64,000 nt of DNA, taken from the NCBI RefSeq assembly GCF_900099825.1, contig NZ_LT629693.1:3917001-3981000 (forward strand), given 5' to 3'. The position numbers and the translations under genes are program-made. The stretch is from Bradyrhizobium ottawaense. GTDB taxonomy: Bacteria; Pseudomonadota; Alphaproteobacteria; Rhizobiales; Xanthobacteraceae. The notes beneath the pieces are model-generated. The model was not told where the DNA came from, did not search any database, and was given only the letters and a program-made list of their open reading frames with translations. This document shows positions 1-7,257 of this stretch, one piece after another. Numbering within the stretch: the first letter of the stretch is position 1; each line of letters starts with the position of its first letter.

Positions 1-1187
1 CCGCAGACCGCGCCCTTGGCGATCAGGGCCTCGATCTCGGTCTTGGAATAGCCGAATTCGCCCAGCACCTCTGATGTGTGCTGGCTGAATTTCGGCGGCG
101 TGCGGCGCAGGCTCGGCTTGGTCCGGTCGAGCCGGATCGGGGAGGCGACGCCCTTGTACCAATCCTTGGCGATGACATCGCCGCGATGGAGGGTGTGCGG
201 ATTGGTCAGCGCCTGATCGATCTTCTGCACCGGACCCGCCGGCAGGCCCGCCGCCAGCAGGCGGTTGCAGAGCGGTTCGGCCTCGTGCTGGCTGAACACC
301 GCCGCGAGTTCGGCGCGCAGCGCGTCGCGGTTGGCGATGCGGTCCTTGTTGCGGGCAAAGCGCGGATCGGTGCCGAGTTCGGGCTTGCCGACCTCCCTGG
401 CCAGCTTGCGGAAGGTGCCGTCATTGCCGACGCCGATGAAGATGTTGTCGGTCTTGGTCGGAAAGATCGCGTAGGGCACCAGATTGGGGTGTTCGTTGCC
501 GGTCAGGCCCGGCGGCTTGCCGTGCATGAAATAATTCGCGGCATGCGGGTGCATGATCGCAAGCCCGGTTTCATACAGCGTGGTTTCGAGAAACTGCCCC
601 TGACCGGATCGCTGCCGCTCCGACAGCGCCATCAGGATGCCGATTGCCGCGTAGAGCCCGGTGGTGATGTCGACGAGGGGAACGCCGATGCGCATCGGGC
701 CGCTTTCCGGCGAGCCGGTGGCGGCGATCATGCCGGTCATGGCCTGGATGATCGCGTCATAGCCGGGATTGCCGCCGCGCGGGCCGTCGGCGCCGAAGCC
801 GGAAATCCGGCAATGCACCAGTTTTGGAAATTTCGCGCGCAGCACGTCGTTGCCGATGCCCCATTTGTCGAGCGTGCCCGGCTTGAAATTCTCGATCAGG
901 ACGTCGGCGGTCTCCAGCATCTTCATCAGCACCGCGCGGCCGCCCTCGGAGGCGAGGTCGAGCCCGATCGAACGCTTGTTGCGGTTGATACCGACGAAAT
1001 AGGCCGCGTCTTCGTCGTGGAACGGAGGGCCCCAGTCGCGCACTTCATCGCCGGCGGGCGGTTCGACCTTGATCACGTCGGCGCCGTGGTCGGCAAGGAT
1101 TTGCGTGCAATAGGGGCCGCCGAGCACGCGCGTGAGATCGACCACGCGCAGTCCGGCCATCGCACCGGGAGCCGCTTCAGAACTCAT
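1..1187 (-). CDS. CaiB/BaiF family CoA-transferase (C-terminus cut by window edge)
   Basis: The reading frame starts at ATG 1187 and stays open for 395 codons to the window edge, so the stop lies just outside. The product begins MSSEAAPGAMAGLRVVDLTR and carries the class III (formyl-CoA transferase type) signature: LADHGADVIKVEPP at about residue 45, NRNKRSIGLDL near 80, ENFKPGTLDKWG near 115. Enzymes of this family move CoA between acyl donors and acids by a covalent aspartyl route in the cytosol; the substrate cannot be told from sequence. Length is close to the usual 390-410 residues, so little is missing. No neighbour in the window points to a pathway. Confidence 0.88.
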   Translation of the reverse strand, partial: MSSEAAPGAMAGLRVVDLTRVLGGPYCTQILADHGADVIKVEPPAGDEVRDWGPPFHDEDAAYFVGINRNKRSIGLDLASEGGRAVLMKMLETADVLIENFKPGTLDKWGIGNDVLRAKFPKLVHCRISGFGADGPRGGNPGYDAIIQAMTGMIAATGSPESGPMRIGVPLVDITTGLYAAIGILMALSERQRSGQGQFLETTLYETGLAIMHPHAANYFMHGKPPGLTGNEHPNLVPYAIFPTKTDNIFIGVGNDGTFRKLAREVGKPELGTDPRFARNKDRIANRDALRAELAAVFSQHEAEPLCNRLLAAGLPAGPVQKIDQALTNPHTLHRGDVIAKDWYKGVASPIRLDRTKPSLRRTPPKFSQHTSEVLGEFGYSKTEIEALIAKGAVC

Positions 1188-1300
1188 GGAAAGAACCTTC
1201 GCTCAGGACAGGAATGGAATTCCTGAGCTAGCGGTCTTCGCGCGTGGCGGCAATGGCTTCGGGCGCACGGGCGTATGTTCGGGGCGAACCCGTAGCGCGG

Positions 1301-1331
1301 AAAATGGCCCGCCGCCAACAGCGGCGGGCCA
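1301..1331 (-). terminator. Rho-independent terminator of ohr
   Basis: Read on the minus strand, an 11-bp GC-rich stem (TGGCCCGCCGC and its complement) with a 5-nt loop is followed by four T residues. It begins 13 nt past the ohr stop codon and separates ohr from the CoA-transferase gene. Confidence 0.8.
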
Positions 1332-1343
1332 TCCGGAATGTCG

Positions 1344-1769
1344 TTACACAACCGTCAGGCGCACATCCACATTGCCGCGCGTGGCGTTGGAATAGGGGCA
1401 CACCTGGTGGGCCTTCTCGACCAGGGCTTCCGCATCGGCGCGGGCAAGGCCGGGCAGCGAGACGGCGAGGTCGATATCGAGGCCAAAGCCGCCGGCCGAA
1501 CGCGGTCCGATGCCGACCGTAGAGGTCACCGAGGCGTCCGCAGGTACCTTGGGGCCGCCCTGGGAGGCGACGAACTTCATGGCGCCGATGAAGCAGGCGG
1601 CATAGCCGGCCGCGAACAACTGCTCGGGATTGTTGCCGGCGCCGCCGCCGCCGCCGAGTTCCTTCGGGGTGGTCAGCTTGACGTTGAGCGATCCGTCGAG
1701 GGTGGCGGCGCTGCCATCGCGGCCGCCGGTTGCCTTGGCGCTGGTCTTGTAGAGCACGTTCACGGACAT
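1344..1769 (-). CDS. ohr: Organic hydroperoxide resistance protein Ohr (OsmC family)
   Basis: The 141-residue product is a full-length Ohr peroxidase, which reduces organic and lipid hydroperoxides with a pair of cysteines and is recycled by lipoylated proteins. The peroxidatic cysteine is Cys59 (in AAGYAACF) and the resolving one Cys124 (in HQVCPYSNATRG). Glu49 and Arg17 sit where the family has its active-site acid and arginine. A run of six glycines (residues 39-44, with one alanine) precedes NNPEQL. The gene is transcribed away from ohrR, and the shared intergenic region carries palindromes that look like OhrR operators, so induction by peroxides is expected. Confidence 0.96.
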   Translation of the reverse strand: MSVNVLYKTSAKATGGRDGSAATLDGSLNVKLTTPKELGGGGGAGNNPEQLFAAGYAACFIGAMKFVASQGGPKVPADASVTSTVGIGPRSAGGFGLDIDLAVSLPGLARADAEALVEKAHQVCPYSNATRGNVDVRLTVV

Positions 1770-1806
1770 GGTGGTCTCCCTTTGGGTTGGCCGTTTCGAC
1801 GGGGTT

Positions 1807-1873
1807 TATATTGCAGACAATTAGATTGTGTACAATATAAAATTCATTGGCTCACATTTAATTGTTCGCAATT
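1807..1873. promoter_or_regulatory. Candidate OhrR operators in the ohr-ohrR intergenic region
   Basis: This AT-rich stretch in a GC-rich region holds several ATTG...CAAT inverted repeats: ATTGCAGACAAT (1810-1821), ATTGTGTACAAT (1825-1836) and AATTGTTCGCAATT (1860-1873). The outer TATATTG (1807-1813) and CAATATA (1833-1839) are also symmetric around 1823. OhrR proteins are known to bind palindromes built from such half sites between ohr and ohrR. One site lies nearer ohr and one nearer ohrR, which fits separate control of the two promoters. Confidence 0.7.
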
Positions 1874-1933
1874 GAATGCCGGGACGCCGTGCCCCACAAT
1901 GGGGGGAAGCCGATCGGCTGCTTGAGGATACAT

Positions 1934-2392
1934 ATGGCACGGAAACCGGCGGCGGACTGGCCGCTGCAACTGGATAATCAAATCTGCTTTGCGGTCTATT
2001 CGACCGCGCATGCATTCAACCGCGTCTACAAGCCGCTGCTTGATCGCCTTGGGCTGACCTATCCGCAATATCTCGTCATGCTGGTACTGTGGGAGCGCGA
2101 CGACGTGCCGCTCAAGGACATCGGCGAGCGGCTGTTCCTGGATTCCGGGACGCTAACGCCGCTGCTGAAGCGACTGGAGGCGGCCGAACTCATCAAGCGC
2201 ACCCGCAGCACCGAGGACGAACGCCAGGTGCTGATCGCGCTGACGCCGAAGGGTCAGGCGCTCAAGGAAAAAGCCAGGGCGGTGCCCGAAGGCATTCTCG
2301 CGAGCTCAGCCTGCTCGCTCGGGGAATTGTCGAGAATAAAGAACGATATCGTGGCGCTGCGCGACCGGTTGAATGCGGCGCTGGGGGAATAG
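1934..2392 (+). CDS. ohrR: Organic peroxide sensor repressor OhrR (MarR family)
   Basis: The start at ATG 1934 has a GAGGA ribosome site 5-10 nt ahead and gives 152 residues; an ATG at 1862 would add 24 residues running through an operator palindrome and is less likely. The product is a MarR-type winged-helix repressor: helix-turn-helix at [23 protein letters not shown] (60-82) and wing at [10 protein letters not shown] (90-99). Cys18 (in NQICFAVY) is the peroxide-sensing cysteine and Cys127 matches the second cysteine of the two-cysteine OhrR type, which senses by forming an intersubunit disulfide. It is divergent from ohr, its expected target, and probably represses itself. Confidence 0.94.
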   Translation: MARKPAADWPLQLDNQICFAVYSTAHAFNRVYKPLLDRLGLTYPQYLVMLVLWERDDVPLKDIGERLFLDSGTLTPLLKRLEAAELIKRTRSTEDERQVLIALTPKGQALKEKARAVPEGILASSACSLGELSRIKNDIVALRDRLNAALGE

Positions 2393-2405
2393 GGGCGGGG
2401 AAGCG

Positions 2406-2642
2406 TCAAAAATGCTTCTTCGCGAAAGCTCTACCCGATCCCGACTTCAAGTATTTTTCGAAGGCGACAGCCAGCGACGCGTCGGCGAATGCAACATAGG
2501 TTCTCATCCGCCACGGTCCGTACTTCGAGGTATGTGGCACCTCGCCGGCGTTGTACTTAGCCAGCCGAGCACGCAAATCGTCGGTGATCCCGACGTAGAA
2601 ATGTTCGCCATTCAGACTTTCCAAAACGTAGACGTATTTCAT
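2406..2642 (-). CDS. Small GIY-YIG domain protein
   Basis: The 78-residue product is a stand-alone GIY-YIG fold: the paired strands are KYVYVLES (2-9) and FYVGITDD (15-22), followed by DLRARLAKYNAG with the conserved arginine and asparagine, and an EKYLKSGSGRAF tail typical of the short UPF0213-like family. Such proteins resemble a nuclease core but their biological role is unknown. It is convergent with ohrR (13 nt between stops). The ATG at 2642 has no strong ribosome site. Confidence 0.85.
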   Translation of the reverse strand: MKYVYVLESLNGEHFYVGITDDLRARLAKYNAGEVPHTSKYGPWRMRTYVAFADASLAVAFEKYLKSGSGRAFAKKHF

Positions 2643-2673
2643 GTGCCCACCTTGGCGCGCCAGGAAGGTCGAG

Positions 2674-2711
2674 AAAGTAACCGTTTACGGGAAAAAGTAA
2701 CCGTTTACGGG
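2674..2711. repeat. Tandem 18-bp direct repeat
   Basis: The unit AAAGTAACCGTTTACGGG occurs twice with exactly 2 nt (AA) between copies (2674-2691 and 2694-2711). Each unit holds the short palindrome GTAACCGTTTAC. It lies in a non-coding stretch between the GIY-YIG gene and tRNA-Ala. Two phased copies could be a protein binding site or a slippage product; there is no further evidence. Confidence 0.6.
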
Positions 2712-2809
2712 AAGGGGAGTCACTCGCCTGCGGCCCAACGATAGACTGCAGCTGGCGAATTTGGCGCTAACCGATGGAGCCCGCCGTCGCCCTTCGGGCT
2801 ATGGCGGGG

Positions 2810-2883
2810 CAGCCTTCGCTGGCTTCGCTACGATAGAGCCGGGCGTGGCTTGCCCAGCCGTAGCTGGCGAAGCCAGCGAAGGC

Positions 2884-2885
<2 letters not shown>
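2810..2885. repeat. Long inverted repeat next to tRNA-Ala
   Basis: CAGCCTTCGCTGGCTTCGC followed by TACG (2810-2832) pairs with its near-perfect complement at 2859-2885, which has a 4-nt insertion. The second arm runs into the encoded CCA end of tRNA-Ala. Read on the minus strand, the hairpin lies directly downstream of the tRNA, so it could act in its 3'-end formation; no T-run follows. The arm is internally repetitive (CTTCGCTGGCTTCGCT). Confidence 0.7.
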
Positions 2886-2959
<74 letters not shown>

Positions 2960-3027
2960 GTAACCGTCGCGCGCCTCAAATCAGTTGGCGTGCGGGCATG
3001 ACCCTGAACCACAGTTCAGGGCCGATC

Positions 3028-3447
3028 TCAAGTCTCTTCGTCGCCGCCGACGTCACCAATGATGTCGGTGACGTCCTCGTCACCCTCTTCCTCGTCGGCA
3101 ATGAAGGTCGAATCGTCGTCGTCATCGTCTGCGATGGTCTCGTCGATCTCGATATCGTCTTCCGATTCGGGAACCACGGCCTTGACCTTGCCGCTGTTCT
3201 CTTCGGCGTCGGCCTCCTCCAGCGACACCAATTCCTCGGCCTCTGCGGGCTCCGGCGTATCGGCGGCGGCATTGGCGGCAGCAGCGGCGCGCGCGGCATC
3301 GCCACGGGCTGCCCGTGGCGGCACAATCGGCGCAATCGGCACAACCTCGCCGGTATAGGGCGAAATCACCGGACTCTTGTTCAAGTCATAGAACTTCTTA
3401 CCCGTCGTCGGGCAAATACGTTTGGTTCCGAGATCGGATTTGGCCAC
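3028..3447 (-). CDS. TIGR02300 / FYDLN acid family protein
   Basis: The most likely start is GTG 3447 (VAKSDLGTKRICPTTG), with AGGA 9 nt upstream, giving 139 residues; an in-frame ATG at 3603 would add 52 unrelated residues. The N-terminal 35 residues hold the family core KRICPTTGKKFYDLN and SPVISPYTGE. After an alanine-rich linker (50-70) the rest is strongly acidic, with EEADAEEN, ESEDDIEIDE, a DDDDDD run and EEEGDED. The family is common in Alphaproteobacteria and its function is unknown. It diverges from aroA. Confidence 0.9.
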   Translation of the reverse strand: MAKSDLGTKRICPTTGKKFYDLNKSPVISPYTGEVVPIAPIVPPRAARGDAARAAAAANAAADTPEPAEAEELVSLEEADAEENSGKVKAVVPESEDDIEIDETIADDDDDDSTFIADEEEGDEDVTDIIGDVGGDEET

Positions 3448-3590
3448 GTGTGGAATCCTGGGAATTTCTGAAAAACGGTGCTTCACTTGGCTAGTTGAGG
3501 GGCCGGTGTCAATAGCGGTTTGACGCATTTGACGGCCGCGTGACGCCGTGTGGCCCATGTGATACTGCCCCCGGCGTAGAGGACACAATC

Positions 3591-4928
3591 TTGACCCATT
3601 CAACCGTCTCCACCCCGCTGGAATCCCGCTCCAGTGGCCCCCTGACCGGTAAAGTCCGCGTTCCCGGCGACAAGTCGATTTCGCACCGGGCCCTCATCCT
3701 GGGGGCGCTTTCGGTCGGGGAAACCAGGATTTCGGGCCTGCTGGAGGGCGAAGACGTCCTCAATACCGCCAAATCGATGCAGGCGCTCGGCGCCAAGGTC
3801 GAACGTACCGGCCCGTTTGCCTGGTCGGTGCGGGGCGTCGGCGTCGCGGGCTTCGCCCAGCCGGCCTCCCCGCTCGATTTCGGCAATTCCGGCACCGGAT
3901 GCCGGCTGGTGATGGGGGCGGTGGCCGGTTGCCCGATTACGGCGGTGTTCGATGGCGATGCCTCGCTCCGCACCCGTCCGATGCGGCGAATCCTGGATCC
4001 CCTCGAATTGATGGGCGCAAAAACCGGCGAAGCCAAAGAGGGTGGCCGCCTGCCGCTGACGCTGCATGGCGCCCGTGATCCCCTGCCGATCCTGTACCGG
4101 ACGCCGGTGGCCTCGGCCCAGATCAAGTCGGCGGTGCTGCTGGCGGGGCTTGCGGCACCGGGTGTCACCACCGTGATCGAGCAGGAAGCCAGCCGCGACC
4201 ACACCGAACTGATGCTGAAACATTTCGGCTCGCAGATCGTCTCGACCCAGGAAGGCAGCCACGGCCGCCGGATCGCGCTCACCGGCCAGCCCGAACTGCA
4301 CGGTGCCGATGTCGTGGTGCCTGCGGACCCGTCGTCGGCTTCGTTCCCGATCGTGGCGGCGCTGATCGTCGAAGGCTCCGACGTCGTATTCACAGACGTC
4401 ATGACCAATCCGCTGCGCACCGGCCTGTTCACGACGCTGCGCGAGATGGGCGCGTCGATCGAGGAAAGCGAAGTCCGCGGCGACGCCGGCGAGCCGATGG
4501 CGCAGTTGCGCGTGCGCGCTTCCAAACTGCGAGGCGTCGAGGTGCCGCCGGAGCGTGCACCCTCGATGATCGACGAATATCTGGTGCTGGCGGTCGCGGC
4601 TGCGTTCGCCGAAGGCACCACCATCATGCGCGGCCTGCAGGAATTGCGGGTCAAGGAATCCGACCGTCTGGAGGCGACCGCCGACATGCTGCGCGTCAAC
4701 GGCGTCAGGGTCGAGGTGTCAGGTGACGATCTGATCGTCGAGGGCCGCGGACATGTGCCGGGCGGCGGCATCGTCGCCACCCACATGGATCACCGCATCG
4801 CGATGTCGGCGCTGGTAATGGGGCTCGCCTCCGACAAGCCGGTCAAGGTCGACGACACCGCCTTCATCGCCACCAGCTTTCCCGATTTCATCCCGATGAT
4901 GCGATCGCTGGGGGCCGAGTTTTCATGA
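3591..4928 (+). CDS. aroA: 3-phosphoshikimate 1-carboxyvinyltransferase (EPSP synthase)
   Basis: EPSP synthase joins PEP to shikimate-3-phosphate, the sixth step of chorismate synthesis. I chose TTG 3591 because AGAGGA lies 7 nt upstream and the product (445 residues, [13 protein letters not shown]) then fits the family; ATG 3540 would add 17 odd residues. PEP-binding Lys28 is in PGDKSISHR (26-33). The [12 protein letters not shown] segment (95-106), the [12 protein letters not shown] stretch and a KESDRL-type motif near the C-terminus resemble the class II (CP4-like) enzymes, but Gly101 occupies the position that is Ala100 in CP4. It heads an operon with the two next genes and cmk. Confidence 0.96.
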   Translation: MTHSTVSTPLESRSSGPLTGKVRVPGDKSISHRALILGALSVGETRISGLLEGEDVLNTAKSMQALGAKVERTGPFAWSVRGVGVAGFAQPASPLDFGNSGTGCRLVMGAVAGCPITAVFDGDASLRTRPMRRILDPLELMGAKTGEAKEGGRLPLTLHGARDPLPILYRTPVASAQIKSAVLLAGLAAPGVTTVIEQEASRDHTELMLKHFGSQIVSTQEGSHGRRIALTGQPELHGADVVVPADPSSASFPIVAALIVEGSDVVFTDVMTNPLRTGLFTTLREMGASIEESEVRGDAGEPMAQLRVRASKLRGVEVPPERAPSMIDEYLVLAVAAAFAEGTTIMRGLQELRVKESDRLEATADMLRVNGVRVEVSGDDLIVEGRGHVPGGGIVATHMDHRIAMSALVMGLASDKPVKVDDTAFIATSFPDFIPMMRSLGAEFS

Positions 4929-4938
4929 GGTTCGCGCG

Positions 4939-5544
4939 ATGAGTGCAGCCTTTGGCCGCGACGCGCTTCTCGACGCCTTCGACAGGATTGGGCGCGCGGC
5001 GGTAGAGGCTGGAACCAAGTTGCAGATCGCGGTTTACGGCGGCTCGGCGCTCATGCTGGCGAGCAATTTCCGATCCGCGACCGAAGACGTCGACGTCTCC
5101 AGACTGGACCATCCGATGCCTGACTGGTTGGGGACCGTCGTGCGCGAAATCGCGAGCCAAAATCGCTGGCACGAGGACTGGTTCAATGATGGCGTCGCGT
5201 TTCACCTCAGTTCGCTCGCCGATAGTGCGGGCGATCATTTGGAGTTTGGGACCTTTCCGCGCGACGGCACATCGGTAGGGCTTGTGGTTTCGGTCCCTTC
5301 GGCCGAATATTTATTGGCGCTCAAACTGAAGGCGTTCCGGATTATGGACCCGCTTCGCGGCGAAACCGAGCGATTGGACATCCTCAATTTGATGCAGGTT
5401 GTCGGCATCTCAACGGCAGACGATGCCATCGCTGTGCTCGGTCGATACTTCCCACTGAGCGCGGCTTCTGCCGAGAAACAGCGATTCTTGTTGAAGAACA
5501 TGAATAGCGAGGGAGCGGTCGATGCGCCCAAATACCCTCGCTGA
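4939..5544 (+). CDS. DUF6036-like nucleotidyltransferase, putative toxin-type enzyme
   Basis: The 201-residue product has the polymerase-beta-type nucleotidyltransferase signature: GGS at 34-36 followed by the metal-binding pair Asp50 and Asp52 (in TEDVDVS). The later VPSAEYLLALKLKAF (about 117-131) and ERLDILNL (about 142-149) are as in AbiEii/DUF6036-type proteins. Several relatives are toxins of two-gene systems that modify tRNA or are silenced by a partner. The start follows the aroA stop by 10 nt and its ribosome site overlaps that stop, so it is translationally coupled. Third codon positions look less GC-biased than in aroA by eye, hinting at acquisition. Toxicity is inferred, not shown. 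Confidence 0.7.
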   Translation: MSAAFGRDALLDAFDRIGRAAVEAGTKLQIAVYGGSALMLASNFRSATEDVDVSRLDHPMPDWLGTVVREIASQNRWHEDWFNDGVAFHLSSLADSAGDHLEFGTFPRDGTSVGLVVSVPSAEYLLALKLKAFRIMDPLRGETERLDILNLMQVVGISTADDAIAVLGRYFPLSAASAEKQRFLLKNMNSEGAVDAPKYPR

Positions 5545-5929
5545 TGCAGTGGAAAGTATTCAGGCCGGCTCGGCACGGGACGTCGTCCTTGCAGAGTTTG
5601 TGGATATGTTTGATTTGGCAAAAACCGATCAGGACCGCTATGCATCGATCGAGCAGGAGCCGAAATTGACTGGCGATGTCAGGCTTGATGCGCTGGTCGG
5701 TGCGATGGCTGAATACCTGGCGAAGCAGCGCCGGCTGGGGCGCGTCCCGCACTGGGTTTGCGATCCCGCGCGCCGCCTGGATCGGCCGTGGTTTACGGTG
5801 GCCAATCCGTCAGACGCCATGCGGGAGTTCCTGACCTTCAGCAGCCCGGCCGAGTTTGCTTCGCGCAACATTTTTACCGAAGAACGGCCGCTGCGCCGGG
5901 CGCGCGGCCTTCGTCCTTCCAAGTCATAG
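5522..5929 (+). CDS. Small partner protein of the nucleotidyltransferase (possible antitoxin)
   Basis: The 135-residue protein overlaps the preceding gene by 23 nt and has its own GAGGGA ribosome site. The middle (60-80, LDALVGAMAEYLAKQ) looks helical, and the C-terminal half has the pattern WVCDPARRLDRPWF then PAEFASRNIFTEERPL. I recall this pattern from small proteins paired with such nucleotidyltransferases, where the tail reads roughly ESPxxFRRRNxF. No DNA-binding motif is obvious. Tight overlap and order support a functional pair. The function is unknown; an antitoxin or adaptor is an inference. cmk starts 6 nt after its stop. Confidence 0.65.
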   Translation: MRPNTLADAVESIQAGSARDVVLAEFVDMFDLAKTDQDRYASIEQEPKLTGDVRLDALVGAMAEYLAKQRRLGRVPHWVCDPARRLDRPWFTVANPSDAMREFLTFSSPAEFASRNIFTEERPLRRARGLRPSKS

Positions 5930-5935
5930 GTCAGC

Positions 5936-6565
5936 ATGATCATCGCCATCGACGGACCGGCGGCGTCCGGCAAGGGTACGCTCGGCAAGCGGCTCGCCCA
6001 GCATTACGGCTATCGCCATCTCGACACCGGCGTGATTTACCGCGCGGTCGCCAAGATGCTGCTGGATCAGGGGTTTGAACTGACCGACGAAGTGCGGGCG
6101 GTGGCCGCTGCGATGGCGCTCGATCCCACGAAATTCGATCATCCCGAACTGAAGTCGCAACGGATCGGTGATGCCGCGTCGGTGGTGTCGGCGTTTCCCA
6201 AGGTGCGCGACGCGCTGGTCAGCTTTCAGCGTCAGTTCGCGGCCGATCCGCCGGGCGCCGTACTCGACGGACGCGATATCGGAACGGTGATCTGCCCGGA
6301 TGCCGATGTGAAGATTTTTGTGGTCGCGGACCCGCAGGTGCGCGCCCGCCGCCGCACGCTCGAAGCGCGCGGGCGCGGCGAAGAGGCCGACGAGGCATTG
6401 GTGCTGGCCGACATCATCCGCCGCGACGAGCGGGACCGGAATCGCGCGGCGGCCCCCCTGAAGGCGGCCGCCGACGCGCATATCCTGGATAATTCAAATC
6501 TCGACATCGAAGGCGGCGTTCGCGCCGCCATCGCGATCGTCGAGGCTGTGCTCGCCAGGCGCTAA
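5936..6565 (+). CDS. cmk: Cytidylate kinase
   Basis: Cmk phosphorylates CMP and dCMP with ATP in the cytosol. The 209-residue product has the P-loop GPAASGKGT (7-15), the CMP-binding LDTGVIYRA (34-42), the [13 protein letters not shown] stretch (112-124) and the lid region [14 protein letters not shown] with its conserved arginines. Length is normal for bacteria. The usual order aroA-cmk-rpsA is kept but interrupted by the two-gene nucleotidyltransferase module. Confidence 0.97.
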   Translation: MIIAIDGPAASGKGTLGKRLAQHYGYRHLDTGVIYRAVAKMLLDQGFELTDEVRAVAAAMALDPTKFDHPELKSQRIGDAASVVSAFPKVRDALVSFQRQFAADPPGAVLDGRDIGTVICPDADVKIFVVADPQVRARRRTLEARGRGEEADEALVLADIIRRDERDRNRAAAPLKAAADAHILDNSNLDIEGGVRAAIAIVEAVLARR

Positions 6566-6594
6566 GCGCCCGGCTTGTGATCAGTTCTTGGGGA

Positions 6595-6762
6595 TCAGTT
6601 CTTCGACCAGTAGCGGTCGAACGGCAGTTCCTGCTCGGCCATGCTCACGATCGGCTGGTCGGCAGAGATGGTGCGCATGGATCCGGCGGCGCCGGGCATC
6701 GCGGCAATGGCGTTTCCGATGGTCAGGACGGCGACAGCCGTCAGCACGATAAAGCTCTTCAT
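6595..6762 (-). CDS. Small exported peptide, 55 residues, unknown function
   Basis: An ATG at 6762 preceded by GGGGGAG opens a 55-codon frame. The product starts MKSFIVLTAVAVLTIGNAIA, a clear Sec signal peptide with likely cleavage after the AIA-AMPGAA region. The mature part is about 33 residues and ends FDRYWSKN. It is convergent with cmk, 29 nt from its stop. A good ribosome site plus a signal peptide make it more than a chance frame. I do not recognise the family. Confidence 0.6.
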   Translation of the reverse strand: MKSFIVLTAVAVLTIGNAIAAMPGAAGSMRTISADQPIVSMAEQELPFDRYWSKN

Positions 6763-7257
6763 AGCGGTACTCCCCCTGTTTTTATAACGGTGTCATTGTG
6801 TGGGGCGGTGCTTAAGGCGGGGTTCCGGTCAGGGCTCGGCCAAAGGGCATTCGCAGAATGCGGTCAACAAGCCGTTGAAACAGGCGGTTAATGCGCCCGT
6901 GGCTCTGTCCCTGTCTGCCCCGAAGGCCCGCAAATCGGGCATTTCCGGCTTGCCGAAAATGGCCCTTGGCGCTATATCCACGCCCATCCGGGCCGCCATC
7001 GATGAGATCAGGGCTGTCCGAGCGGGCCGGCAGGAGGTTTTAGCCCCTGCCGTCATTGGAGGAATGTCCCGCTCCAGGTTCTTGAAGTCGATATTCAGGC
7101 CCCGGATAAATCAACGTATCGAACGTGCAGGCAAGCTGCCGGCCCGCCTTTGCGCACTCCCGCAAACAGCGGTCGTCAGGGTTTGCGGATCCCTGACACT
7201 TCACGCGCGATATGCCCTTAACCCGACTGGCCGGCGATCCCCGCATCTGGAGAACAA
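6763..7257. other. Non-coding region upstream of rpsA (495 bp)
   Basis: I see no convincing gene here; the open frames on both strands lack ribosome sites and family patterns. It probably holds the divergent promoters for the 55-residue peptide and for rpsA, plus a long rpsA leader. A possible sigma-70-type promoter is listed separately. S1 leaders often carry translational control, but I could not identify a clear structure. Confidence 0.5.
7082..7110 (+). promoter_or_regulatory. Candidate rpsA promoter
   Basis: TTGAAG (7082-7087) and GATAAA (7105-7110) are separated by exactly 17 nt, close to a housekeeping promoter. It lies about 150 nt ahead of the rpsA start codon. The match is modest and there is no supporting data. 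Confidence 0.3.

Noticed and set aside
3448..3603. 52-residue N-terminal extension of the FYDLN protein
   Set aside because: The extension is unlike the family, and GTG 3447 has a fitting ribosome site directly before the conserved core.
6829..7056. 75-codon minus-strand frame upstream of rpsA
   Set aside because: It lacks a ribosome site, signal peptide or recognisable family and lies where the rpsA leader is expected.
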